From NCBI GenBank assembly GCA_949288455.1, contig CASEKF010000068.1, positions 1 through 44,648 of the forward strand: DNA of 44,648 bases, written 5' to 3'. Under the pieces are notes generated by a model. The model was not told the origin of the DNA. It did not search any database and worked only from the letters and a program-made list of their open reading frames with translations. The translations under genes and the position numbers were made by a program. Origin of the DNA: an uncultured bacterium (GTDB taxonomy: Bacteria; Vulcanimicrobiota; CADAWZ01). Positions 8,552-16,820 of this stretch are shown piece by piece (the first letter of the stretch is position 1; every line of letters starts with the position of its first letter).

Positions 8552-9754
8552 TCAGTAGTACATATGTAAATGCAGTTTAATGAGATATACCGCTTGTCTT
8601 GCTTCAGACATAGATGCTGCTTTCAGTAATTTTATCTTTTTATTTTTATGGGTTATTGCATATACGCTATTTTCATTGTCCGCATATATATCCTGAACCT
8701 CGCGTGTTGGAACGGAGAATTCTTTGTTAGGATGAAAAACGGGCTGGCTTATATAGTGTATTTTGTATTTGTTTATTGTAACCGTAACTGTATTTGTTAT
8801 TATAATAACTATAACATAGACTAATAAAGCCGCCATAATTAAAATGATGGGCAATAGCGAAGTTTTAATTTGACAATTTAGAATTATCAAAAATATGATA
8901 AACAAACTTATTCCGGTCAGAATAGTCCAGATGTCTTGCGTTTTAGACATCTTTTGTTGTAGTTGAATAAAATTTGGGGTGTCCATTGCGGTTATTGTCT
9001 GAAAATTGTATCTATAATTATTGTTTCTATTCTTCTCAACTTCTTTTATTGAATTTAAAGGCAGTTTGATCAGTTCTTCTTTTTCTTCCCCTTTATATTC
9101 CAAAGCGCAGTGACTGTCTTTTATTTTCAGAATTTTCTCTATCTCGTTTTCAATGTACTGAGCAGTTAAAAAGTCTCTAATGCCTTTTAGCAGAAGGATG
9201 GTTTGCCCGTTGCGCGTTTCGGCTGAAATATCATATAGTATTATCTCTGACGTCCCATTTTTTGTCCGAACTTTTTGAACAATCATTTCACAGTAAATTT
9301 GTTTCAGATTTTCTTTTGTGATTTCTTCCGACTCTCTTATGTGCGTGGCCCAGTCGCAGTTTGGCTTATTTATGCGTATGTAATCGGAGCTTATTGTTAT
9401 TTCGTAATATGATTGTGGAATTATTTTAAAAGACATTACGATCCCTGCTATCAGCGCCGCGACAGCCAGAAATAAACAAAGCATGCTTAAGGTTATGGAT
9501 GTTTCCATAACTAATTTTCCTATGAAGCCCAGAACTAAGACAATAGGGATAAAGATGCCTATAAAATCGTAGTTATTTACTCTTATTGTAATGATACCGT
9601 TTTCATTTTTGAAAGAATAATTCTTAGGCCATTTTATCCCATGCCTGCTTATATTTAATATTGCATGTCGACCTGTTTCAGGATCAAATCCGCACTCAGG
9701 ACATATAATATGTTCATTTTCGGAGTATGTAGTATTACAATGTTGACATAACAT
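8552..9754 (-). CDS. Zinc-ribbon membrane protein of unknown function
   Basis: I do not recognise this 400-residue protein. It opens with a four-cysteine zinc ribbon (CQHC at 3-6 and CPEC at 18-21). Two pairs of membrane helices follow (about 65-110 and about 278-325). Each pair is followed by a strand-rich region (for example YYEITISSDYIRINK and TVTINKYKIHYIS), as seen in proteins with bacterial PH-like domains attached to membrane hairpins. That comparison is by pattern only. AAAGG lies upstream of the start, and ATG 9754 gives the ribbon at the very N-terminus. It is a single gene, convergent with the pseudouridine synthase gene, with an unusual inverted-repeat cluster upstream. Confidence 0.78.
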   Translation of the reverse strand: MLCQHCNTTYSENEHIICPECGFDPETGRHAILNISRHGIKWPKNYSFKNENGIITIRVNNYDFIGIFIPIVLVLGFIGKLVMETSITLSMLCLFLAVAALIAGIVMSFKIIPQSYYEITISSDYIRINKPNCDWATHIRESEEITKENLKQIYCEMIVQKVRTKNGTSEIILYDISAETRNGQTILLLKGIRDFLTAQYIENEIEKILKIKDSHCALEYKGEEKEELIKLPLNSIKEVEKNRNNNYRYNFQTITAMDTPNFIQLQQKMSKTQDIWTILTGISLFIIFLIILNCQIKTSLLPIILIMAALLVYVIVIIITNTVTVTINKYKIHYISQPVFHPNKEFSVPTREVQDIYADNENSVYAITHKNKKIKLLKAASMSEARQAVYLIKLHLHMYY

Positions 9755-9874
9755 AGTTTTGGGCCTTTCTTATTAAATTTTTATTTTGAATAGGAACGTC
9801 AGATAAGGTTAAAATTATTTCTGATTAATATATTTAAAGTTTATTAAGCAATTTTCCTTTTAAGATTTTTTTTT

Positions 9875-9945
9875 GCTCAAATGTATCTTTACGGTCATTA
9901 TGTTTAATTTTATGTACCGTAAAGATTTTTAATAAAAAATTGAGC
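9875..9945. repeat. Nested interrupted palindrome
   Basis: Inner arms ATCTTTACGGT (9885-9895) and its exact reverse complement (9916-9926) flank a 20-nt AT-rich loop. Outer arms GCTCAA (9875-9880) and TTGAGC (9940-9945) are also exact inverted copies. It lies 121-191 bp upstream of the start of the minus-strand zinc-ribbon gene, so it could be an operator or leader structure. On the plus strand the inner hairpin is followed by TTTTTAAT and looks like a terminator, but no plus-strand gene ends nearby. Confidence 0.55.
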
Positions 9946-9953
9946 TTGGAAAT

Positions 9954-9992
9954 AAAAAAACGCTTCGACAAAAATTAAGAAGCGTTTTTTTT
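9954..9992 (-). terminator. Strong rho-independent terminator
   Basis: A six-base GC-containing stem (CGCTTC 9961-9966 with GAAGCG 9979-9984) is flanked by A7 on the left and T8 on the right, so it can work in both directions. The nearest upstream transcript on the minus strand is the M48 peptidase gene and the long run before it. Confidence 0.85.
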
Positions 9993-10141
9993 ATATTAAT
10001 ATATATTATATTTGATTTTCCGTACCGTAAATCCGCATATTGGCTTTATTCTTAAATATTGCCTGATTTTTAGCCGTAAGGTATTATGTGATGAGCGATG
10101 ATTTTTCGGCTGTTTTTAATTGTATTGTCGTTTTAAGCTCT

Positions 10142-11089
10142 TTAAAAATTTCCCCATGCCGCTTTTATTTGCCTTATTCTTTGTTCTCCTGTCGGGTGAG
10201 TCCGATTGGGGTGGTTTAAAGTTCCTGAATATAGTTCCAGAAGATCTGCAAACCTAAACCAAGCTACCATTCCGTTTATCGAATAACCGGAATATTTTAA
10301 GAGTTTAGCTCCGTATCTGTCTGCTTCAAGTTCTTTTTCTTTAGTGAAATCTTGATTTATGTATTGCTGTATCTGAGTCTGATTGCCTCTCCCTTGACGC
10401 CATAAAGCTTGCTGAGCGAGCATTTTTTCTTTGGTGTGTTCTAAAAACGCATGGGATCCTTCATGAGCCAACACGGCCGCTATTAATTCCTCAAAGTATT
10501 TATAAGCCAGCTGTTGCTGCGCCTGAGATAGCGGAGGAGGCGAAGGAAGATTAAAAGGATTTTCCGGGTTGCTTGTATTTATGTTGGCCGTTCTGTTTTT
10601 TAATGCTCCGGTAGTCATAAGGGTAGCCGAAGCCAACGTTTTAGTGTAGTCGCTGTTGAATTTACCATAATAAGCCATACCCATAGCCAAGCGTTTCATA
10701 ACGTCCATAAGAAGGGAATCTATAATTATTGATCTGTGAAGGGCCATTGCGTTAAATCCGAAGACTCCCGTAAGAACTACGTATCTTACGTCTTTTGAAT
10801 TATAATTTTGGAATACTCTGCCGCCTGCCTGATTAAATTTTGATGAAATCATGTTCAAAAATTGTTCGTATCTTGCGTCTGGAGGATTTATGTACGCCAT
10901 TTGCTGAACCATCATTTGATCCTGATAGTTTAATTGAGCGTCGAGTTGAGAATTGGCCGGCGGAGCATATTGATTATACTGATTATATTGATTATATTGC
11001 CGTTGGTTCGGGAAATAGAGCTGAGCATAAGCCGGGAACACCGCTCCGATAACTATAAGGAGCGCTAGTAAAAATATCTTTCTTATCAT
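10142..11089 (-). CDS. Secreted M48-family zinc metallopeptidase
   Basis: Probable periplasmic endopeptidase of the M48 (BepA/YcaL/LoiP-like) group that acts on envelope or misfolded outer-membrane proteins. The 315-residue protein has a signal peptide (1-22), a QYN-repeat segment at about 31-42, and the zinc motif HEGSH at 209-213, with the third ligand in ELEAD at 253-257. The C-terminal HPNRTHPTGEQRI matches the usual THP..ERI end of this family. It has no TPR domain like BepA. GAGGAG lies 8 nt before the ATG. It follows the pseudokinase gene by 54 bp and is the last gene before the terminator at 9954-9992. Confidence 0.88.
   Translation of the reverse strand: MIRKIFLLALLIVIGAVFPAYAQLYFPNQRQYNQYNQYNQYAPPANSQLDAQLNYQDQMMVQQMAYINPPDARYEQFLNMISSKFNQAGGRVFQNYNSKDVRYVVLTGVFGFNAMALHRSIIIDSLLMDVMKRLAMGMAYYGKFNSDYTKTLASATLMTTGALKNRTANINTSNPENPFNLPSPPPLSQAQQQLAYKYFEELIAAVLAHEGSHAFLEHTKEKMLAQQALWRQGRGNQTQIQQYINQDFTKEKELEADRYGAKLLKYSGYSINGMVAWFRFADLLELYSGTLNHPNRTHPTGEQRIRQIKAAWGNF
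10968..10999. repeat. 9-bp tandem repeat in M48 gene
   Basis: About 3.5 copies of a 9-bp unit (TATTGATTA with one T-to-C variant). It encodes the Asn-Gln-Tyr triplets just after the signal peptide of the M48 peptidase. The unit is a multiple of three, so changes in copy number keep the frame. Confidence 0.8.
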
Positions 11090-11143
11090 AGTATGTTCTC
11101 CTCTATTTTTATTTATTTTTATTATATCAATTTTATGTATCCG

Positions 11144-13156
11144 TCAGTCGCGAGATGAAAAAGCGTAAATTTCTCCTTCGTCGCTTGTGCAATAAAGCAT
11201 GCCGTTTACGGCTAACGGTATCGAATTTGCTTTGCCTTTTAGTTTAATTTGTCTGTATACCGTTCCGTTTTCTATATTAGCCGTTAAAATGGTATGTTCC
11301 GGCGACGTCATAAACATAAATGTTCCGGAGATGCAGAATACCGGATTGGATTTAGCCCCGTAGTCTATAGTCCATAATTTTTCTCCGGAGTCTTTGTTAA
11401 AGGCAGAGATCTGTCCGGCCGAAGTTGAACATATTATTTTATTTTCCGATATTGCCGGACCGTGTATCACGGCGCCTTTCATAGACGATGACCATATTTC
11501 TTTCCCCGTTGAGGCGTCTACGCAGAAGATAGTTCCCATTCCGTCTCCGGCATAGAGCCTGCCGTCTTTAGAAAGGGCCGCTCCGGAAGTGAACGACGAA
11601 GACGGAAGCTCCCATTCTACTATTCTGCTTTCTCGATTTACTGCAAGAAGTCCATGAGAAAGAGTAGGAATATACAGTCTCGCTTGATCATATATAATCG
11701 GAGCCATAACTTTGCCTTTAATATTTTCCATTGAGATAGGTTTGCCATCCGTAGGATTTACTTTAACCATGAATCCGTCATAGGAAAGAGTTAGTATCGC
11801 GTCTTTAGTAATGCTTGGAGGGGTGAGAAACATACTTTTAGTTCTGAAATCCCAAAGAGGCTCGTTTTTTTCAAAATCGATTGCGGTTTGACCGGAAGAG
11901 GAGTTAATATACATTATATCATTGTTGATTACCGGCGGCACCGCATTTATATTCAGCGAATATTTTTTTATAATGTGGGCTTTAGTAAAACTTATAAGAT
12001 ATAGCTCTCCTTTGTCCGACAGTACTGTCAAACCTTTGCCGGACGGCTGAAGATAAAATCTTGAGGCTGATTTTACCATTATGCTCCAGGAAAGGTATAA
12101 GAATGGAGAAGGAGCAGTTCCAAAACTATTAAGACGTTTTACGCTTCCTAAATAAATATTCCAGTTGAATTCTGCTTTTTCTTGTTCAGGTAATTCGGGA
12201 GCTTTTTCATACGTTGCTATAATATTTTTTATATCCTGCAAGATATCTTGTATATCGTTGTGTCTGGAGTATTCGTTGAGAAGTTTTTGCGTTACTTGAC
12301 GTAAACTTGGAAACCTGACGTTTTTGGGAACTTCCGTGGGGATATTTATTGAGGATGGGGTTAGATTTTTTCCGCTTATTATATAAAGAAGAGTAAGGCC
12401 AAAGCAGAATAAATCGTATTCAGGCGATATTTTAGAGTTGTCTAGAATTTCGTTTTCAAAAGGATTTTTTATTCCTGTTTCTTTGTAAAATACCGGCATT
12501 CCTATATTTATATATTTTATTTTTTCTTCGTCGTTAACTAAGAAGGAATATGGCAGAATATTACAGCAACAGAACGGCCGTTTTTGCTCTTTTTGAAAAA
12601 AATATAACAATTCCGCAATATCCCTGGCCCATGTTAAGGCCGTCTTTTCGGAAATATACCCGGATTTTAATTTGAGATCTTCAAGATATTCGTCTAGAGA
12701 GCATCCTGTTTGATATTCATAAATAACGGAAAAAGTATCGTTTTCATATTTAGAATCCATAACGCTGCTGAGATTTATATGCTTAAGAGTTTTTAAAGCG
12801 TTTGCTATATATTCTAAATTTTTTCCAATTTTTTCTCTTTCAGGTTTAGTTTTTCCAACAATTCTAAAATCTTTTAGAATATAAAGCCTATCGTTTTTGT
12901 AGTGCTTTACTAAACATACCGTTCCAAATTCGCTGCAGGAAAGAGGCTCTTCTAAAATATATCTGTCCGCAAATAAAACTTCGTCAGTTTCCGCTGATTT
13001 TTTCTCCTCTGCCTCGTCAGTCCGCGTACTGTTTTCTATTGGCTCGCTTACGTCTGACTGATGCGAATTATCTTCTTCGGCAAAGTCGGCAAAGCAGTAA
13101 GGACAGAATTTAAAGCTTTCGTCGACTTCTTTACCGCATTCAAGGCATTTTTTCAT
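11144..13156 (-). CDS. Zinc ribbon-pseudokinase-PQQ beta-propeller protein
   Basis: Three parts: a zinc ribbon (CLEC at 4-7 and CPYC at 18-21), a Ser/Thr protein kinase-like fold at about 64-315, and a WD40/PQQ-type beta-propeller at about 350-670 with repeats of the form G.LYAGDGMGTIFCVDASTGKEIW. The kinase fold keeps the VAIK-type lysine (K95) and a glycine-loop remnant. However, HRD reads CCN (Asn199 in place of the catalytic Asp), the next catalytic Lys is Leu201 and DFG reads NIG (217-219). It is therefore almost surely a pseudokinase. No signal peptide or membrane helix is seen, so it is likely cytoplasmic. AGGAG precedes the ATG. It sits between mscS and the M48 gene and may act as a scaffold or sensor. 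Confidence 0.85.
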   Translation of the reverse strand: MKKCLECGKEVDESFKFCPYCFADFAEEDNSHQSDVSEPIENSTRTDEAEEKKSAETDEVLFADRYILEEPLSCSEFGTVCLVKHYKNDRLYILKDFRIVGKTKPEREKIGKNLEYIANALKTLKHINLSSVMDSKYENDTFSVIYEYQTGCSLDEYLEDLKLKSGYISEKTALTWARDIAELLYFFQKEQKRPFCCCNILPYSFLVNDEEKIKYINIGMPVFYKETGIKNPFENEILDNSKISPEYDLFCFGLTLLYIISGKNLTPSSINIPTEVPKNVRFPSLRQVTQKLLNEYSRHNDIQDILQDIKNIIATYEKAPELPEQEKAEFNWNIYLGSVKRLNSFGTAPSPFLYLSWSIMVKSASRFYLQPSGKGLTVLSDKGELYLISFTKAHIIKKYSLNINAVPPVINNDIMYINSSSGQTAIDFEKNEPLWDFRTKSMFLTPPSITKDAILTLSYDGFMVKVNPTDGKPISMENIKGKVMAPIIYDQARLYIPTLSHGLLAVNRESRIVEWELPSSSFTSGAALSKDGRLYAGDGMGTIFCVDASTGKEIWSSSMKGAVIHGPAISENKIICSTSAGQISAFNKDSGEKLWTIDYGAKSNPVFCISGTFMFMTSPEHTILTANIENGTVYRQIKLKGKANSIPLAVNGMLYCTSDEGEIYAFSSRD

Positions 13157-13225
13157 TATTTAGTCTCCTGAAGAGAAAATTGCGTCGCGTTTTTTTGACG
13201 CCGCATATTATAGATATATATTTAT

Positions 13226-14056
13226 TTATTGCTTATCGGAATTAGCCGCATATATTCCCGCGTTTTTAAAGTCCAGAACAGGTATATTTCTGTTTAACAT
13301 ATATGAAGTGTCGTTATAAACTGTCCAATAAAATTCGTTGTTGCAGTAGGCTTTTATAGTCATTATTGGGCCAATTGGGCGAAATTCTGATACTACTACT
13401 TCCGGAGCCGGGTCGGCAAGGACGTTTGGAATTTCAGATTCAAGCTTCAGCAATTTTTTGGAAAGCTTGTCAATATTACAGCCTGCCGGAACTTGAAAGT
13501 TTATATCTACTCGTCGTATTTCGTTAGTAGAAAAGTTTCTTATGGTAGTCGTTAGAATCGAATTATTGCCTATTATTGTTTGTACGCCGTCTGGAGTATT
13601 TATAGAGGTAGAAAATATTCCTATTTCCTTCACTGTGCCGGTTATATTGTTTATCATAACTACGTCGCCGACTTTAAACGGTCTAAGAAACAGCAAAAAG
13701 GCTCCGGCGGCGAAATTGGACAACAGGCCGGACCAAGCCATACTGATGGCTAGACCGCTTGCGCCTATGATAGCCGCAAATGTAGTAGTTTGAACGCCAA
13801 GGAACCCCATGCATGCCGCTATTAACAGGATGTATAGAAGTATCCTAGAGCTGTTTACTATATAAACTCCCAAGGTTTTATCTATGTGCTTTTTTGTTAA
13901 GGCTAGCTCCATAATTTTATTGAGCCACTTGATTACGAAAAATCCTACTGCAAAAAAAACAATCGCAGTTAAAATATTTAATCCTGACGACATTGTAAAC
14001 TGCAGAATTTTATCGATGATTTGTTTAATAGCGGATGTCTGCTCTATTATGCTCAT
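13226..14056 (-). CDS. mscS: Small-conductance mechanosensitive channel, MscS family
   Basis: Tension-gated inner-membrane channel that releases solutes on osmotic downshock. The 276-residue protein has three N-terminal membrane helices; the pore-lining TM3 with Gly/Ala spacing is at about 95-125 (IIGASGLAISMAWSGLLSNF). It is followed by the LRPFKVGDVV beta-domain motif and the family C-terminal domain. Length is close to E. coli MscS (286). The upstream radical SAM gene ends 7 bp before the start and no strong ribosome binding site lies next to the ATG, so coupling is likely. Confidence 0.92.
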   Translation of the reverse strand: MSIIEQTSAIKQIIDKILQFTMSSGLNILTAIVFFAVGFFVIKWLNKIMELALTKKHIDKTLGVYIVNSSRILLYILLIAACMGFLGVQTTTFAAIIGASGLAISMAWSGLLSNFAAGAFLLFLRPFKVGDVVMINNITGTVKEIGIFSTSINTPDGVQTIIGNNSILTTTIRNFSTNEIRRVDINFQVPAGCNIDKLSKKLLKLESEIPNVLADPAPEVVVSEFRPIGPIMTIKAYCNNEFYWTVYNDTSYMLNRNIPVLDFKNAGIYAANSDKQ

Positions 14057-14063
14057 ATTTTCG

Positions 14064-14987
14064 TTATTGGAATTTGCCTCCCTGTCTTATATGTTTCTCT
14101 TCAAGTTTTTTGTTTATTAAATCTATTAAATATTTTCTATTCCAGTTCGGAGCGATTATTTCGCCGTAAATTACTCTTGAAAAAAGACGTTGAATATAAA
14201 TTCCATCTCTTAAGTGTTCTATATAATCCGTAATAAAATCGCCGTATTCGTTCGCATCCCAAATTTTAAAAGGAGCCTTTTCGTATATTTTAGCCAGTTC
14301 CGTATTTTTTACCACTTGGAGTTGATGTATTTTTATTATATCAATTGGCATATGAGATATAATTTTGCAGCTTTCCAACATCATATCTTTCGTTTCTATA
14401 GGAATTCCAAGTATCATATGAACTGCCAGCGTAAGACCTCTTCGCTTGATTCTTTCCGAGGCGTCGACAAAGTCTCCAAACGTATGTCTGCGGTTTAGCC
14501 ATTCGAGGCTTTTGTCATATGTAGTTTGAACGCCTAACTCGATCGTGACAAATTTTTCTTTATTGATCTCAGCCAATAAATCCAAAGCGTCGTCGTTTAA
14601 ACAGTCGGGACGAGTTCCTACCGCCAATCCTAAGCATCCTTCTTCTTCCAGGGCTTGAAAATATATATATCTCAGTTTGTCAACCGGAGCGTATGTATTT
14701 GTATTTGGCTGAAAATAGGCTATAAATCCGGCGTATTTTTCAGGGTGTTTCAAGTTTGACAACACGCTATGAATTTGTTCTTTGACGGTCGTGTTCTTTC
14801 GGGATATGGGACTAAAACTTTGATTGCTGCAGAAGACGCAGCCTCCGTAACCTTTTGTCCCGTCCCTGTTCGGACATGAAAAACCGCCGTCAAGACTTAT
14901 TCGTACGACTCTTTTTCCGAATTTTTTTTTCAGCATGTACGTATACGTTCTATAATATTTTTCAAGAGGTCTGTATTCTTCGTCCAT
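14064..14987 (-). CDS. YhcC/TIGR01212-type radical SAM protein
   Basis: A radical SAM enzyme of the YhcC group; its substrate is not firmly established in the family. The 307-residue protein carries the distinctive cluster motif in which the first Cys is well separated from a CxxC: ISLDGGFSCPNRDGT, then GGCVFCSNQSF. The ELGVQTTYDKSLEWLNRRH and VHMILGIPIET segments are typical of this family. No B12 or SPASM-type extension is seen. It lies 23 bp after the DUF47 gene and 7 bp before mscS on the same strand. Confidence 0.86.
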   Translation of the reverse strand: MDEEYRPLEKYYRTYTYMLKKKFGKRVVRISLDGGFSCPNRDGTKGYGGCVFCSNQSFSPISRKNTTVKEQIHSVLSNLKHPEKYAGFIAYFQPNTNTYAPVDKLRYIYFQALEEEGCLGLAVGTRPDCLNDDALDLLAEINKEKFVTIELGVQTTYDKSLEWLNRRHTFGDFVDASERIKRRGLTLAVHMILGIPIETKDMMLESCKIISHMPIDIIKIHQLQVVKNTELAKIYEKAPFKIWDANEYGDFITDYIEHLRDGIYIQRLFSRVIYGEIIAPNWNRKYLIDLINKKLEEKHIRQGGKFQ

Positions 14988-15010
14988 ATGCCGCGTTCCA
15001 TTTGATGCGT

Positions 15011-15640
15011 TTAACCGTTTTTTAGAATTATACCTTCGATAACTGTGGCTAGATTTTCAGTTTTTTCGATGGCGTTTAAGATCAAATCGTATATTTGAGT
15101 CCATTGAAGTATATAAAGTATATCCGCAGGATTTTCTTTAGGCCCTTCGTATAGTTCTGCATAAGCTATGCGTACGAGAGTGGAGCCTTGTTTTCTCATA
15201 TCTTCAATTTTGCCAATAGTATTATCCATATCTTTAATTTTTTCAAGTCCGTCTATTAGCGTCTTGATCTCTTTAACCATAACGTTTAGCATTTTAGAGA
15301 GTTCTTTTGCGGTAGAAGTTACGCTCGGTAAATTTAAAAGACCTATGCGGATAGATATGGCTTTTATTAAGTGGATGACGTCGTAATGCCTTCTGCTGAT
15401 TGCATGTATATCTTCTCTGTCTAGAGGCGTAAGGAAATTTCTGTAAAGCTCATGATTTATTGTTCTTACTATTTGATGACATTTGTCTTCAAGTTCGTTG
15501 ATTTCGCCGCATGCTTGCTCAGCGTCGTTTTTGCCTTCGAAAAGATTTACCAAAGACGAAGCGGCTTTTTCTAACATTTCGCTTTCGTCTTTAAAAAGCT
15601 CGAAAAATTTTACGTTTTTAGGTAAAAAATTGATCGGCAT
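15011..15640 (-). CDS. PhoU-like DUF47 protein
   Basis: All-helical 209-residue protein of the DUF47/PhoU-divergent family (TIGR00153): start MPINFLPKNVKFFELFKDES, then EDKCHQIVRTINHELYRNFLTPLDREDI, which carries the family core with acidic metal-binding positions. Relatives usually sit next to a PiT phosphate transporter and are thought to modulate it. No transporter gene is seen in this window, so the partner here is unknown. AGGAGAAGGA precedes the ATG. It lies between the STAS and radical SAM genes, with gaps of 24 and 23 bp. Confidence 0.88.
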   Translation of the reverse strand: MPINFLPKNVKFFELFKDESEMLEKAASSLVNLFEGKNDAEQACGEINELEDKCHQIVRTINHELYRNFLTPLDREDIHAISRRHYDVIHLIKAISIRIGLLNLPSVTSTAKELSKMLNVMVKEIKTLIDGLEKIKDMDNTIGKIEDMRKQGSTLVRIAYAELYEGPKENPADILYILQWTQIYDLILNAIEKTENLATVIEGIILKNG

Positions 15641-15664
15641 AATATTTCCTTCTCCTAATTATAT

Positions 15665-16003
15665 TTAAGGCAAGTCGTCTTCTGTAGGATAGATATTGAA
15701 GAGAGACGCGCAGTCCGCTATGTTGATAACCTTCATAACCGTAGAACCCGCGTTCACGATCGTGAGTTTTTTATTATGTTCGCTTAATAATCTTGAAACG
15801 GAAAAGAGAACTCTTAGTCCCATGCTGCTCAGATAATTTGATTCTTTGAAATCTATAATAATATCGTACTGTCCTTTTGCGTATAATTCATTTAAAATGG
15901 CTTCTATTTCATCCGATATCGTAGTGTCAAATCTTCTGGTTAACTTGATAACAGTGTAATCGTTATTTTTTTCTGATTTTTGCACTGTCGCTGCTGTTGT
16001 CAT
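15665..16003 (-). CDS. STAS-domain anti-sigma factor antagonist-like protein
   Basis: Single STAS domain of 112 residues, of the SpoIIAA/RsbV kind. The phosphoacceptor region reads NYLSSMGLRVLF, where the usual motif is DSSGLxxL; one of the two serines should be the phosphorylation site. A partner-switching role is inferred: it would be phosphorylated by an HATPase kinase and dephosphorylated by a PP2C phosphatase. Both domains are present on the protein encoded just upstream (16807-18567). AAGGAGGGG lies 3-4 nt before the ATG. The 10-nt gap after the PAS gene suggests co-translation. Confidence 0.9.
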   Translation of the reverse strand: MTTAATVQKSEKNNDYTVIKLTRRFDTTISDEIEAILNELYAKGQYDIIIDFKESNYLSSMGLRVLFSVSRLLSEHNKKLTIVNAGSTVMKVINIADCASLFNIYPTEDDLP

Positions 16004-16013
16004 ATACCCCTCC

Positions 16014-16820
16014 TTAATAAAAGCGCATTACTTTTTTTTGTTTTTCAACAATAAACGCCGTGCCTTCTAAAAAAATACCTTTTATATCTCTGTGTAATAA
16101 TATATCTAAATGAGCGTCGAATCGTTTTTCTTTTCCTATTATCGAACAGGAGAAACTTTGCCTGTCAGAGTTGCTGAATTGCTCTATTAAATTATAAATT
16201 TTCTCCCTGGCCTGATCGTCTATGATGTGCCATATGTGGAGAATTCCTATATCTTCCGGCTCGTAACCCAAAAGAGTTAGAGCCGCATGATTCATAGTTT
16301 TTATTCTTCCTCTGCGACCGAACGTAAATACCGGAACATGGGGCAGATTTTCAACTTTTTCCTTAAAAACTTTCAGTTCGTTCAACTCTTTCTCTATGAG
16401 CTTATTTTCAGTTATGTCAGAGATTATTTCGACTTTTAAATTGCCAAACTCTCCGTATTTTATAACTTTACTTACGCTTCTGTACCATCTTTCGTCAGAT
16501 TTAAACTCTAATGGCAGAGGCTGAATATCCATATTTCCTTGAGCTATTTGAGAATTAACGCACTCTTCGCATGGAGATTTTCTTTTTTTAAGGAGTAATT
16601 CGTAACATTTTTTACCTAGGGGATTAGGTCCTAAAAATTTTTCGGCTATATTGTTTGCGGCTATGATTTTGTATGTGATCGGATCGACAAGATATACCGC
16701 CATTCCGATTTTGCCGAGGATATCAAAGAAAGTATCTATATTTTCCTTTATAAGTTCAGAGTCTAAAATATTAGCTTGTCGCGGAGAACAGGGGAGTTCG
16801 CCGTTATTATTGTTCTCCAT
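16014..16820 (-). CDS. Tandem PAS-domain protein
   Basis: 268 residues with no membrane helix and no output domain. A first PAS domain (about 25-140) contains the CEEC motif often found in the PAS_4-like loop and ends in a VEIISDITENKL PAC-like segment. A short coiled linker leads to a second PAS domain (about 155-262; MNHAALTLLGYEPEDIG). It would work as a signal receptor or binding partner for the adjacent phosphatase/kinase. AAGGAGG lies 4 nt before the ATG. The start overlaps the end of the upstream PP2C gene by 14 nt, a strong sign of stoichiometric expression. The ligand is unknown. Confidence 0.85.
   Translation of the reverse strand: MENNNNGELPCSPRQANILDSELIKENIDTFFDILGKIGMAVYLVDPITYKIIAANNIAEKFLGPNPLGKKCYELLLKKRKSPCEECVNSQIAQGNMDIQPLPLEFKSDERWYRSVSKVIKYGEFGNLKVEIISDITENKLIEKELNELKVFKEKVENLPHVPVFTFGRRGRIKTMNHAALTLLGYEPEDIGILHIWHIIDDQAREKIYNLIEQFSNSDRQSFSCSIIGKEKRFDAHLDILLHRDIKGIFLEGTAFIVEKQKKVMRFY

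Larger units (their letters stand above)
9755..10141. other. 387-bp intergenic region with repeats and a terminator
   Basis: Holds the 5-prime region of the zinc-ribbon membrane gene, a nested inverted repeat (9875-9945) and a strong terminator (9954-9992) belonging to the upstream M48 transcript. A further short string matching the repeat arm (ACCGTAAA) occurs at about 10023-10030. I see no coding sequence. Confidence 0.55.
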
